Of a stretch of 51,057 nucleotides of DNA, positions 7,649 through 16,265 are shown piece after piece. Numbering within the stretch: position 1 is the first letter of the stretch; each line of letters begins with the position of its first letter. The position numbers were made by a program, and so were the translations under genes. The notes under the pieces are model-generated. The model was given only the letters and a program-made list of their open reading frames with translations. It had not been told where the DNA came from and made no database searches. The DNA comes from DATKMK01 sp035541895 (GTDB lineage Bacteria; Desulfobacterota; Binatia; HRBIN30; JACQVA1), in the NCBI GenBank assembly GCA_035541895.1, contig DATKMK010000102.1, positions 1 through 51,057 of the forward strand, given 5' to 3'.

Positions 7649-8916
7649 CGTCTTCCTCCTTGCCCTCGGATCGGCGCTCCCTCGGTCCCGATCCGGCTTG
7701 CTGGTCCGGTTTCCTTCAAGAGACACGTGAAGATCACCGCGACGGCGATGCCGAAGAGCATCGGCTTGAACGCCGCTTGATAATGCTCCAACCCCATGCT
7801 GTCGCTGCCCGCCGATACGGCGACGAGCAGGCGTCCGAACACCGGGCCGAGCAACGCGCTGAAGGTGAAGTTGATGAAGTTCACGACGCCGGTGGCTGAG
7901 CCGCCGAGCTCGGGCGGGTTCACTTCTTTGATGACGGTGTACGGCAGCATTGCTGCACCGGAAGCGATTCCCATGACGATTCCGACCGCGGCACCGCGGA
8001 AGAAGCCGTGGACGCCGAAGAGCGCCCACGCCAGCACCGCGAGCAGCACGAGCGACCCGCCGAAGATGACCGGTTTGCGCCGACCGATTCGGTCGGAGAT
8101 GAATCCCAGCAGCGGACAGCCGATCATCCAGCCGAACGGCACGGTCGCGGCGATGCGGACGGCATCCTCATATTCGCGGCCGCGCCCCTCCTGCAGGAAG
8201 CGTACGCCCCACGTCATGTCGAAGATCGTCGTCGGGATGAACAGCAAGCCCGAGATCAACCCGCACAGGATCGATTGCGGATTCAAGAAAACCGTCTTCA
8301 ACGAATCCAGGACGCCGGCGCCACCGCTGCCGGTCGTCGGCTGACGTTCTTCCTTGGGCAGCAGCAACAGCAAGGTCACGCTGATCACCAGGCCGGCGAT
8401 CCCGGCGTAGGCCCAGAAACGCTGCCACGCCAGCCCGCCAGTGATCAGCGGCCCGGCGAAGAATTGGCCTGCGGAGCCACCAGCCATGCCGAACATCTGC
8501 GTGGCACCGATCAGCGAGGCGGCGTACGAGGCGGGAAAATATTTCGTCGCGATATAGATGGCCCCGACGAGGGCGAACACGCCACCGGCGCCTTGCAAAA
8601 ACCGCCCGGTGCTCGCAACCACCACGCCGCCGGTGCTGAACAGCAGCGCGCCGGCTCCGACCATCGCGGCACCGATCGGAATGATCCGCTTGGCGCCGAA
8701 CCGATCCATCGCCGCGCCGGCGACCAGACTGAACGGGGAGTAGCCGTAATAGAACATCCCCACGATCGACGCGACGCCGAGCGCGTTGACACCGAATGCG
8801 TCGGCCAATTGCGGCATCATCACGCTCGGCGCCGACCGCAGCGCGTACTGGTAGAAGTAGTAGGTCGCCGCGAGCAACCAGGCGAGGAGCGCTGCGATCG
8901 GGAACGACGGACTCAT
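7645..8916 (-). CDS. Major facilitator superfamily transporter
   Basis: The 423-residue product is an inner-membrane protein with about 12 hydrophobic helices. The MFS loop motif between helices 2 and 3 is visible as AGAAMDRFGAKRIIPIGAAM, with a second copy in the C-terminal half (LLGFISDRIGRRKPVIFGGS). The first helix (LAATYYFYQYALRSAPSVM) resembles organic-anion and sugar-acid symporters, but the substrate cannot be read from sequence. It starts 19 bases after the serine ammonia-lyase stop and its stop overlaps the porin start by 4 bases (ATGA), so translation of transporter and porin is probably coupled. By context it may carry an amino acid or a fermentation acid. Confidence 0.85.
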   Translation of the reverse strand: MSPSFPIAALLAWLLAATYYFYQYALRSAPSVMMPQLADAFGVNALGVASIVGMFYYGYSPFSLVAGAAMDRFGAKRIIPIGAAMVGAGALLFSTGGVVVASTGRFLQGAGGVFALVGAIYIATKYFPASYAASLIGATQMFGMAGGSAGQFFAGPLITGGLAWQRFWAYAGIAGLVISVTLLLLLPKEERQPTTGSGGAGVLDSLKTVFLNPQSILCGLISGLLFIPTTIFDMTWGVRFLQEGRGREYEDAVRIAATVPFGWMIGCPLLGFISDRIGRRKPVIFGGSLVLLAVLAWALFGVHGFFRGAAVGIVMGIASGAAMLPYTVIKEVNPPELGGSATGVVNFINFTFSALLGPVFGRLLVAVSAGSDSMGLEHYQAAFKPMLFGIAVAVIFTCLLKETGPASRIGTEGAPIRGQGGRR

Positions 8917-8935
8917 CGTCGTCGGCCGGGCTCGC

Positions 8936-10543
8936 TCAGCACAGCACCACGGACACCGCGAGGCCGCCCTCCGACGTTTCCTTGTACTTCGAGTTCATCT
9001 CCTTCGCGGTGAGCGCCATCGCCGCGATGCACGTATCGAGATCAACCCGTCGCTGCTCGGGCACCTCTTCGCTGGCGATGCAGTACGCCGTCCACGCCTT
9101 GACCGCGCCGTAGGCGGTTCGCTCGATGCAGGGCACCTGGACGTAGCCGGCCACCGGGTCACAGGTCAGCCCGAGATGACTCTCGAGTGCGGACTCGGCC
9201 GCGTTCGCTACGACCCTGGGGCTTGCTTCAAAAGCCTGCGCGACCATCGCCGCGGCCATGGACGAGCCAACTCCGACTTCCGCCTGACACCCGCCTTCCG
9301 CACCCGCCAGGGTCGCGTTGTGCTTGCACAGATAGCCGATCGCCGCCCCAGCCAGCAGACCGTCGCGGATTTTTTGTTGCGGAACCTTGAGATCACGCAG
9401 CGACGTGAGGACCGCCGGCAAGATACCCGCAGAGCCTCCGGTCGGCGCGGTGACGATGATATGGCCGCGGGCGTTCTCCTCACCCATGGCGTACGCGTAG
9501 GCTGCGACCTGGGTGATGGCACGGCCCGCCACCCCCTTGTTGGACTTCTTGAGGTTGCGGTTGAGCTCAGCGGCTTTGCTGTGCAATTTGATGGGGCCGG
9601 GCAGGACGCTGTCGACTTTCAAGCCGGTCTGCACCCCGCGCGCCATCACGTCGGCGACCTGGTCGAGAAACTCCATGATCTGCTTCTCGCTCTTCCCGGA
9701 GATGGCCATTTCGTTCGTCAACAGGATCGTCGCCAGCGGGATCTTGTCGTCGATGATGTACTTCTTGAAGTCGCGGGCGTTTTCGTACGGGTACTTGGGC
9801 TGCCCCTTCTCGGGCGGCGTGTAACCCTTCCATTCGATGAAGCCGCCGCCGACCGAGTAGTATTCCAGCTCGTAGAGCTTCGCGTCGCCGGCCAGCAGCA
9901 CACCGGTCATGGTGTTGGGGTGATGGAAGTCACCCTTGACGGCGTCGAAGATGACGTCGCCCATCGTCAAATCGAGGGTGGTCGGGCCGATCTTGACCTT
10001 GTGCACCTCGGTTGGGTTGGCCGCCAATGCGTCGAGGAACTCCGGCTTGCACGTCGCTGGCGCCTGTCCCAGCAGTCCCGCGAGGGTGGCCTTGTCAGTG
10101 CCGTGCCCCTTGCCGGTTTGGCTCAGGCTGCCGAACAGATGAAACTTCAACGCCGTGGCGCGCTTCAGTTGGTCCTCGGGCAGCTTGCACACGCGCTGGT
10201 AGAAGTCGTACCCGATCCGCATCGGTCCCATCGTGTGTGAACTCGAAGGTCCCGGGCCCATCTTGTAGAACTCGTCGAGCACCGTCATGATCGGCCCTTT
10301 GGATTTCGGTGCCGCCGCCGCAGCCGCTGCAGCCTCGGCGGTCCCGGCGGGAGCGACCGCCTCTACCGCGCGACCGCGCCGAGGCAACGCGGCGGCTGCG
10401 GTGGCGATGGCCGCCGCCTTGAGCACGTCGCGTCGGCTGAGGCGGAGATGGGCGCCGCCGCCCTTTGCCGCCGTCGGGCACGTCGAGCACGCGGCTGTTT
10501 GACAGGTCGCGCACTCGCTTGGTGGTAGTGTCGGTCTGTCCAT
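8936..10543 (-). CDS. L-serine ammonia-lyase (Fe-S type) with N-terminal double CxxC and twin-arginine motif
   Basis: It converts L-serine to pyruvate and ammonia. The 535-residue protein is a single-chain iron-sulfur serine dehydratase: GPGPSSSHTMGPMRI (serine-binding loop), TAPTGGSAGILPAVL, GCQAEVG, CDPVAGYVQVPC and a C-terminal Cys (VVLC) of the kind that ligates the cluster in tail-in-mouth enzymes. I chose ATG 10541-10543 because GAGGAGG lies seven bases upstream. The first 60 residues are unusual: C11, C14, C19 and C22 form CxxC-x4-CxxC, followed by SRRDVLK (36-42) and an Ala-rich hydrophobic stretch, as in a Tat signal. Homologues I know are cytoplasmic and lack this. It starts 58 bases after pflA and feeds pyruvate to PFL. 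Confidence 0.88.
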   Translation of the reverse strand: MDRPTLPPSECATCQTAACSTCPTAAKGGGAHLRLSRRDVLKAAAIATAAAALPRRGRAVEAVAPAGTAEAAAAAAAAPKSKGPIMTVLDEFYKMGPGPSSSHTMGPMRIGYDFYQRVCKLPEDQLKRATALKFHLFGSLSQTGKGHGTDKATLAGLLGQAPATCKPEFLDALAANPTEVHKVKIGPTTLDLTMGDVIFDAVKGDFHHPNTMTGVLLAGDAKLYELEYYSVGGGFIEWKGYTPPEKGQPKYPYENARDFKKYIIDDKIPLATILLTNEMAISGKSEKQIMEFLDQVADVMARGVQTGLKVDSVLPGPIKLHSKAAELNRNLKKSNKGVAGRAITQVAAYAYAMGEENARGHIIVTAPTGGSAGILPAVLTSLRDLKVPQQKIRDGLLAGAAIGYLCKHNATLAGAEGGCQAEVGVGSSMAAAMVAQAFEASPRVVANAAESALESHLGLTCDPVAGYVQVPCIERTAYGAVKAWTAYCIASEEVPEQRRVDLDTCIAAMALTAKEMNSKYKETSEGGLAVSVVLC

Positions 10544-10601
10544 GTGGATACCTCCTCGGACTGTTGCGTCGGGTATGTCGGCCCGATCCGTCAATGCACC
10601 C

Positions 10602-11453
10602 CTAGTGAACGGCGAGTCCTGCCGAGCGAAACACTGAGATCGCCGCCTCGACTTGCTCGTCTGACGGCGGATGTGTGTCTTGCTGGGTGTAGGTCATGCC
10701 CAACCGCTCCCACTTGAAGCGGCCGAGTTGATGAAACGGCAGCAGCTCGACTTGCTCGACGTTGCCCAAGCCGGCGGCGAACTCGGCGATGCGCTTGAGT
10801 TCGCCGCGGTCGTCCGACAGGCCCGGCACCAAGACGTAGCGCAGCCACATCGGCCGGCGCAGTGCGGCGAGACGGCGCGCGAAGGCCAACACGGGGGCGT
10901 TGTCCATGCCGGTGATGCGGCGATGGAGATCGGGATCGAGCGCCTTGAGACCCAGCATGACCAGGTCGCACGCCTGCAGATCCGCATCGCTCAACCGGTC
11001 GCCGAAGTAGCCGTTGGTGTCGAGCGTAGTGTGAATCCCGGTTTCCTTGACCGCGGTGAACAGTCGGATGAGGAAAGGCTTCTGCAGGAGCGGCTCGCCG
11101 CCGCTCACCGTCAAGCCGCCCTTCATCGTGCGCAGCCCGTGCCGGTACTTGCGAACCTCCTCGACGGCGCGCGCGAGGGGAACGGGGATGCCGTTGTTGA
11201 GCTTCCACGTGTCGGGGTTGTGGCAGAACACGCAGCGAAACTGGCAGCCGGTGAGCCAGACGACTACGCGCACGCCTGGCCCATCGACCGCCGAGCCGGT
11301 GGTGAACGAATGGACGAATCCGAGGTCGCCGCTCTGCAACACCGTCGCGGTCCGTGACTCGTTGACATGCTCACCCAGCGACACGCGCAGGTCGTAGGGG
11401 CTCGCAACCAACTCGACTTCGGTCTTGGCAGCATCTTCGCTCATGGTTGTCAC
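10602..11453 (-). CDS. pflA: Pyruvate formate-lyase activating enzyme (radical SAM)
   Basis: This cytoplasmic enzyme uses S-adenosylmethionine and a 4Fe-4S cluster to place the glycyl radical on PflB. The 283-residue protein shows the radical SAM triad C70, C74, C77 (WLTGCQFRCVFCHNPDTW), the GGEP motif (LTVSGGEPLL) and a late LPFHQLGRFKWERLG segment typical of PflA. The first 40 residues are a variable extension; starting at MSED, three codons in, is also possible. The start overlaps the pflB stop by 4 bases (ATGA), as expected for an obligate enzyme-activase pair. No extra ferredoxin domain is present, which separates it from activases of glycerol dehydratase or CutC type. Confidence 0.92.
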   Translation of the reverse strand: MTTMSEDAAKTEVELVASPYDLRVSLGEHVNESRTATVLQSGDLGFVHSFTTGSAVDGPGVRVVVWLTGCQFRCVFCHNPDTWKLNNGIPVPLARAVEEVRKYRHGLRTMKGGLTVSGGEPLLQKPFLIRLFTAVKETGIHTTLDTNGYFGDRLSDADLQACDLVMLGLKALDPDLHRRITGMDNAPVLAFARRLAALRRPMWLRYVLVPGLSDDRGELKRIAEFAAGLGNVEQVELLPFHQLGRFKWERLGMTYTQQDTHPPSDEQVEAAISVFRSAGLAVH

Positions 11454-13711
11454 CTGCTGCTGCCGTGGAATGTGCGGTTGATGACGTCGAGCTGCTGCTC
11501 GCGATTGAGCCGCACGAAGTTCACCGCGTAGCCGGACACACGGATCGTGAGATTCGGGTAACGCTCGGGATGGTCCATCGCGTCGAGCAGCATGTCGCGG
11601 TTCAGCACGTTGACGTTGACGTGGTAACCCTGGGCGCCGAAGAAGGTATCGAGCATCCCGACCAAGTTCGTCACTTGAATGTCGCGCGTGCGCCCGAGCC
11701 CCTGGGGAACCATTGTCGCGGTCAGCGAGATCCCGTCCGCCGCGTCGCGGTAGGGGATCTTCGCCACCGATGCGGCGGACGCCATGATGCCGTGCGAGTC
11801 GCGCCCGTGCATGGGATTTGCGCCCGGCGCGAACGGCTCGCCCTTGCGGCGCCCGTCGGGCGTGTTGCCGGTGTTCTTGCCGTAGACGACGTTGGACGTG
11901 ATGGTCAGCACTGACTGCGTGTGCAGCGCGTTGCGGTAGGTCGGATACTTGCGCAGCCGAGTCATGAACGAGGCGACCACGGCGGCCGCCAGTTGATCGA
12001 CGTTGTTGTCGTTGTTCCCGAACTTCGGGAAGTCGCCCTCAGTCTGGTAGTCCACCACGAGCGCGGTGTCGTCGCGGACGACCTTGACGCGCGCGTAACG
12101 AATGGCGGAGAGGCTGTCGGCGACGACCGAGAGTCCGGCGAGCCCGAATGCCATTGTGCGCACCGGCGCATAGTCGTGCAGTGCCATCTCGATGCGCTCG
12201 TAGGCGTACTTGTCGTGCATGTAGTGGATGATGTTCATGGCATTGACGTACACGCCCGCCAGCCAGTCCATCAGGTGCTCGAATTTCCCGACGACGTCGT
12301 CGAACTCCAGGTATTCGCCGCGCACCGGCTCGAAGGCGGGGGCAATCTGCTCGCCGCTGATTTCGTCGCGCCCGCCGTTGATGGCGTAGAGCAGACACTT
12401 GGCGAGATTGGCGCGCGCCCCGAAAAACTGCATCTGCTTGCCGACCAACATCGGCGAAACGCAGCACGCAATCGCGCCGTCGTCCCCCCATGCCTGGCGC
12501 ATCACGTTGTCGCTTTCGAATTGGATCGCGCTGGTATCGATGGCGACCTTCGCAACGAACTCCCGGAACGCATCGGGCAGACGCGGCGAATACCAGATGG
12601 TGAGATTGGGTTCGGGAGCCGGGCCGAGGTTGTAGAGGGTCTGCAGGAAGCGGAAACTCGTCTTCGTCACCAACGACCGACCGTCGTCACCCATGCCGCC
12701 GATCGACTCGGTCACCCAGGTCGGATCGCCGGCGAACAGTTCGTCGTACTCCGGCGTGCGCAGGAAGCGTACGATGCGCAGCTTGATGACGAAGTCGTCG
12801 ATCATCTCCTGCGCCTGCGATTCGGTGAGGGTGCCTTCCGCAATGTCGCGCTCGATGTAGATGTCGAGGAAGGTCGAGGTGCGGCCGAGCGACATGGCGG
12901 CGCCGTTCTGTTCCTTCACCGCGGCGAGGTACGCGAAGTAGAGCCACTGCACGGCTTCGCGCGCGGTGCGCGCGGGACCCGAGATGTCGAACCCATAGCT
13001 CTTGGCCAGCTGCTGCAGCTCGTGCAGCGCGCGAATCTGCTCGGCCAGTTCCTCGCGATCGCGAATCACCGCATCCGTCGACATCTCGGCGTCGAGCGCG
13101 GCCTTCTCCTCCTCCTTCTTCGCGATCAGCCGGACGACGCCGTAGAGCGGCACGCGGCGGTAGTCACCGATGATGCGGCCGCGACCGTATGCGTCCGGCA
13201 GGCCGGTGAGGACGTGCGCGCTACGGCAGCGGCGGATGTCCGCGGTGTAGGCGTCGAAGACGCCCTCGTTGTGGGTCTTGCGGTACTTCGTGAACGCCTG
13301 CACGACCGCCGGGTCCGGCTCGTAGCCGTAGGCCTTCAGCGAACTGAGGACCATGCGCAGCCCGCCGTTGGGCATGATGGCGCGCTTGAGCGGAGCATCG
13401 GTCTGCAGGCCGACGATGATTTCGTTGTCGCGGTCGATGTAGCCGGGCGGGTGCGCGGTGATCGAGCTGGGAATCTGCGAGACGTCGAGGACGCCTTTCT
13501 TGCGTTCCTCGACGAACATCTCTTCGAGCCGCTGCCACAGCTGCTTGGTGCGCTCGGTCGCCGCGGCGAGAAACGCGGCGTCACCGTCGTAGGGCGTGTA
13601 GTTGCGCTGAATGAACCAGCGCACGTTGGTGTCGCGCTGCCACAAACCCGACTGGAATCCGCGCCAGGCGTCCTTCTGACCAGCGGGCGGGGTCGCTCTA
13701 GAAGAGGTCAT
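11450..13711 (-). CDS. pflB: Formate C-acetyltransferase (pyruvate formate-lyase)
   Basis: It converts pyruvate plus CoA to acetyl-CoA plus formate under anoxic conditions. With ATG 13709-13711 the product is 753 residues, the normal PflB size. The adjacent catalytic cysteines are C416-C417 (AIACCVSPMLVGKQM) and the radical glycine is G727 in RVSGYAVNFVRL. The CC pair marks a true PFL, not a CutC/PflD-type homologue. Other frame starts exist at 13729 (with AGGAAG just upstream) and 13765, so the exact start is open. The start overlaps the end of the AckA-PduL fusion by about 14 bases, and the stop overlaps pflA, giving a tightly coupled pyruvate-to-acetate unit. The enzyme is oxygen-sensitive, which argues for an anaerobic lifestyle phase. 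Confidence 0.93.
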   Translation of the reverse strand: MTSSRATPPAGQKDAWRGFQSGLWQRDTNVRWFIQRNYTPYDGDAAFLAAATERTKQLWQRLEEMFVEERKKGVLDVSQIPSSITAHPPGYIDRDNEIIVGLQTDAPLKRAIMPNGGLRMVLSSLKAYGYEPDPAVVQAFTKYRKTHNEGVFDAYTADIRRCRSAHVLTGLPDAYGRGRIIGDYRRVPLYGVVRLIAKKEEEKAALDAEMSTDAVIRDREELAEQIRALHELQQLAKSYGFDISGPARTAREAVQWLYFAYLAAVKEQNGAAMSLGRTSTFLDIYIERDIAEGTLTESQAQEMIDDFVIKLRIVRFLRTPEYDELFAGDPTWVTESIGGMGDDGRSLVTKTSFRFLQTLYNLGPAPEPNLTIWYSPRLPDAFREFVAKVAIDTSAIQFESDNVMRQAWGDDGAIACCVSPMLVGKQMQFFGARANLAKCLLYAINGGRDEISGEQIAPAFEPVRGEYLEFDDVVGKFEHLMDWLAGVYVNAMNIIHYMHDKYAYERIEMALHDYAPVRTMAFGLAGLSVVADSLSAIRYARVKVVRDDTALVVDYQTEGDFPKFGNNDNNVDQLAAAVVASFMTRLRKYPTYRNALHTQSVLTITSNVVYGKNTGNTPDGRRKGEPFAPGANPMHGRDSHGIMASAASVAKIPYRDAADGISLTATMVPQGLGRTRDIQVTNLVGMLDTFFGAQGYHVNVNVLNRDMLLDAMDHPERYPNLTIRVSGYAVNFVRLNREQQLDVINRTFHGSSR

Positions 13712-16046
13712 GGCTGCCACGTCCTTCATTGTCTTCCTGAATGCCGTCGATGTATCCCTGGACACCGGTCTCGATCCCGGCGGCGTTGCCCTCGTCGGTG
13801 TCGATGTGCATGGCGAGACTGAATTTGGGATCGACGCGGACGAGCACGTCGCCGAAGATCAGCTCGCGGTCGCCCCCAATGCGCACTCGCACGAACGACT
13901 TGTCGCGCACCCCGTAGCGCAGCGCGTCCGCCGGGGTCATGTGAATGTGACGCAACGCGCAGATGACGCCTTGGTCGATCATGACGCTGCCGGCGGGACC
14001 TTCAAGCGTGCAGCCCGGCGTGCCGGCAATGTCGCCGCTCTCGCGTACGGGCGGATGCACGCCGAGCTTGAACTGCTCGGTCATGGCGATCTCGACCTGC
14101 GTCGCCTTGCGTACCGGTCCGAGCACCCGCACGCGTTCGATACGACCCTTCGGCCCGACGAGGGTGACCTGTTCTTTGCACGCGAACTGACCCGGTTGAG
14201 ACAAGTCGGTGTGCTTGGTGAGCTGATGTCCCTTGCCGTACAGAATTTCGACGTGCGCCTGCGTGAGATGGGCGTGGTGAGCAGAGACCTCGACCAGGAA
14301 CGGTTGCTGCTTCTGCGCCGCGAGGACGCCGGCGATGTACGAGCGACTGAGCGCGCGCAACGCTTCGCGCGCCATCATGCGTTCCTCGTCCGTCGGCACG
14401 ACGAGCACGGTGACTCTCGAGTCGTCGGTCGAGATGCGGCAGACTTCGTCGAAGCCGCGGGCCTCGCGGTTGCGCTGCACGTCGAGCGTGATGCCCATGC
14501 AATCCAAGCCTTGGAGCGCCAGCGCGCGCACCTCGGCGCTGCCTTGCCCGATGCCGCCGGTGAACAACACCACATCCAGCCCGCCCATCGCGGCGACGTA
14601 GGAGCCGATGGACTTGCGCACGCGGTAGCAGTACGCCTTGAGGGCAATGAGCGCGCGCTGATGTCCCTGCTCGGCGGCAGCCAGCACTTCGCGCATGTCG
14701 CTCGACACGCCCGAGAGGCCGAGCAAGCCGCTCTTCTTGTTGAGCATCTCCTCGCTCTGAGCCGCGGTGAGACCCTCGGTCCGTTCGAGGTACGCGAGCA
14801 CGCCGGCGTCGACGTCGCCGCAACGCGTGCCCATGATCAGCCCCTCCGCAGGCGTGAACCCCATGGTGGTGTCGATCGAGCGACCGTGATCGACCGCGCA
14901 GAGCGACGAGCCGTTGCCGAGGTGGCAGCTCACCAGTTCCAGCTCGTTCGGCCGGCGCTTGAGGAACTGCGCCGCGCGCAGCGCCACGTACGAGTGCGAG
15001 GTTCCGTGGAAGCCGTAGCGGCGCACGCCCTTCTTCTCGTACAGCTCGTACGGCAACCCGTAGAGATAGGCATACGCCGGCAAGGTATGGTGGAAGGCGG
15101 TGTCGAACACCGCCACGTGCGGGACGGCGGGAAACAGGCGCTGCATCTCGCGAATACCGGCGACGTTCACCGGGTTGTGCAGCGGCGCGAGCGGATTGAG
15201 CGCCTCGATGTGCGCCAGCACCTCGTCCGTGATCACCGTCGCTTCGGTGAAGCGCTCGCCGCCGTGAACGACGCGATGCGCAACCGCGCTGACGTCGCCT
15301 GCGCCGCTGATGACGCCGGTTTCCTTGGCCGTCAGCTCGCCGAGCATGGCTGTGAACGCCGCGGCAAAATCGCCCGGCGGCAGCTCGCGCTTCACGTCGC
15401 CCTTCGGGCCGCGATACACGTGGCGTGTGCCGGTCACGCCGATCCGCTCGACCAGACCGCGAGCGTTCCGCGACTCATCGGTGGTATCGTAGAAGCGGTA
15501 CTTGAGTGACGACGACCCGCAGTTGATGACGAGGATCTTCTCCGGGCGCTCACCCTTGAGCTTGAGACCGTAGGGATCGGGACTCTCGACGAGGGCGGCG
15601 GTGGCGGCCGAGGGATCGGCGAGCAACGCTTTGAAGCGGTCGGCTATCGTGCGCGAAATGTATTGCAGGGCCCCCGGTTCGGCGACGATGATGGATTGAA
15701 ACAGCGAAACCGGGACGAGCAGCACCTCGCATTGGGTCTCGGCGATGATGTCGGCCAGCGTTTTATCGCCGGTCATCAGCGCCATCTCGCCGAACGTCCC
15801 GCCCGCCTCAAAGCGGCCGAGCGCCTTTCGGGTCCCGCCGGGCCCGAGCACGGATGCCGCGGCGGTGCCGCTGAGGATCACACCGAAGTGCGTCGCCTCC
15901 TGTCCATAGTTGGCGATTGCCTCGTTGGCCTCGAACGACTGGACACGCGAGCCGTCAACGAGCTGAGTGAGACGGTCCTCGGCGAAGCCGGCGAACAATC
16001 CGACGTTGGACTTCAAGAAACGAACGATCTGAGGTTTTGGTTGCAT
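13698..16046 (-). CDS. Three-domain fusion: cNMP-binding-like domain, acetate kinase, PduL-type phosphotransacylase
   Basis: This 782-residue protein carries both steps from acetyl-CoA to acetate and ATP. Residues 1-140 form a Crp/cNMP-type beta barrel whose cassette region FGEMALMTGDKTLADIIAET lacks the usual phosphate-binding Arg. Residues about 170-575 are acetate kinase: INCGSSSLKY (N175), VAHRVVHGGE (R258), FDTAFHHTLP (D315), YGFHGTSH (H347), MGTRCGDVD (R408) and PTDEERMM. Residues 582-782 are a PduL-type phosphate acyltransferase: HAHL (H591, H593), DLSQPGQFACKEQVTLVGPK, RHIHM (H700, H702) and MHIDTDEGNAAG (H747). I chose ATG 16044-16046 (GGGAGGA upstream, first residue of the barrel). 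No microcompartment genes are nearby. It follows a 219-base gap, so a promoter may lie there, and it leads pflB, pflA and the serine ammonia-lyase. Confidence 0.92.
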   Translation of the reverse strand: MQPKPQIVRFLKSNVGLFAGFAEDRLTQLVDGSRVQSFEANEAIANYGQEATHFGVILSGTAAASVLGPGGTRKALGRFEAGGTFGEMALMTGDKTLADIIAETQCEVLLVPVSLFQSIIVAEPGALQYISRTIADRFKALLADPSAATAALVESPDPYGLKLKGERPEKILVINCGSSSLKYRFYDTTDESRNARGLVERIGVTGTRHVYRGPKGDVKRELPPGDFAAAFTAMLGELTAKETGVISGAGDVSAVAHRVVHGGERFTEATVITDEVLAHIEALNPLAPLHNPVNVAGIREMQRLFPAVPHVAVFDTAFHHTLPAYAYLYGLPYELYEKKGVRRYGFHGTSHSYVALRAAQFLKRRPNELELVSCHLGNGSSLCAVDHGRSIDTTMGFTPAEGLIMGTRCGDVDAGVLAYLERTEGLTAAQSEEMLNKKSGLLGLSGVSSDMREVLAAAEQGHQRALIALKAYCYRVRKSIGSYVAAMGGLDVVLFTGGIGQGSAEVRALALQGLDCMGITLDVQRNREARGFDEVCRISTDDSRVTVLVVPTDEERMMAREALRALSRSYIAGVLAAQKQQPFLVEVSAHHAHLTQAHVEILYGKGHQLTKHTDLSQPGQFACKEQVTLVGPKGRIERVRVLGPVRKATQVEIAMTEQFKLGVHPPVRESGDIAGTPGCTLEGPAGSVMIDQGVICALRHIHMTPADALRYGVRDKSFVRVRIGGDRELIFGDVLVRVDPKFSLAMHIDTDEGNAAGIETGVQGYIDGIQEDNEGRGSHDLF

Positions 16047-16265
16047 CGGTGTGTCATCCTCCCTCGAGCCGGTGCGCGCCCTCCACCGATGGCGGCATCG
16101 ACTCCGTACTGAAAGGCGCGTGCCAGAGAGCGTGCGCTCATCGTTCCGTCGCGAGCCAACTTCGACTGGCCACATCTGCGACACGCGCGAGCGGTTGGGT
16201 CAGTCGGGTGAGAATCCGGCCGCGGCGAGCGACTGATCGCGAGCAGGCTGACCGCTGCTTGTAGA

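Noticed and set aside
11921..13822. Long plus-strand open frame (633 codons) opposite pflB
   Set aside because: It is antisense to a gene with all PflB catalytic residues; composition is typical of shadow frames.
13710..15509. Long plus-strand open frame (599 codons) opposite the AckA-PduL fusion
   Set aside because: Antisense shadow; the minus-strand protein has complete family motifs.
13698..16046. PduL domain as sign of a bacterial microcompartment
   Set aside because: No shell proteins, aldehyde dehydrogenase or encapsulation peptide are visible; the domain is fused to acetate kinase instead.
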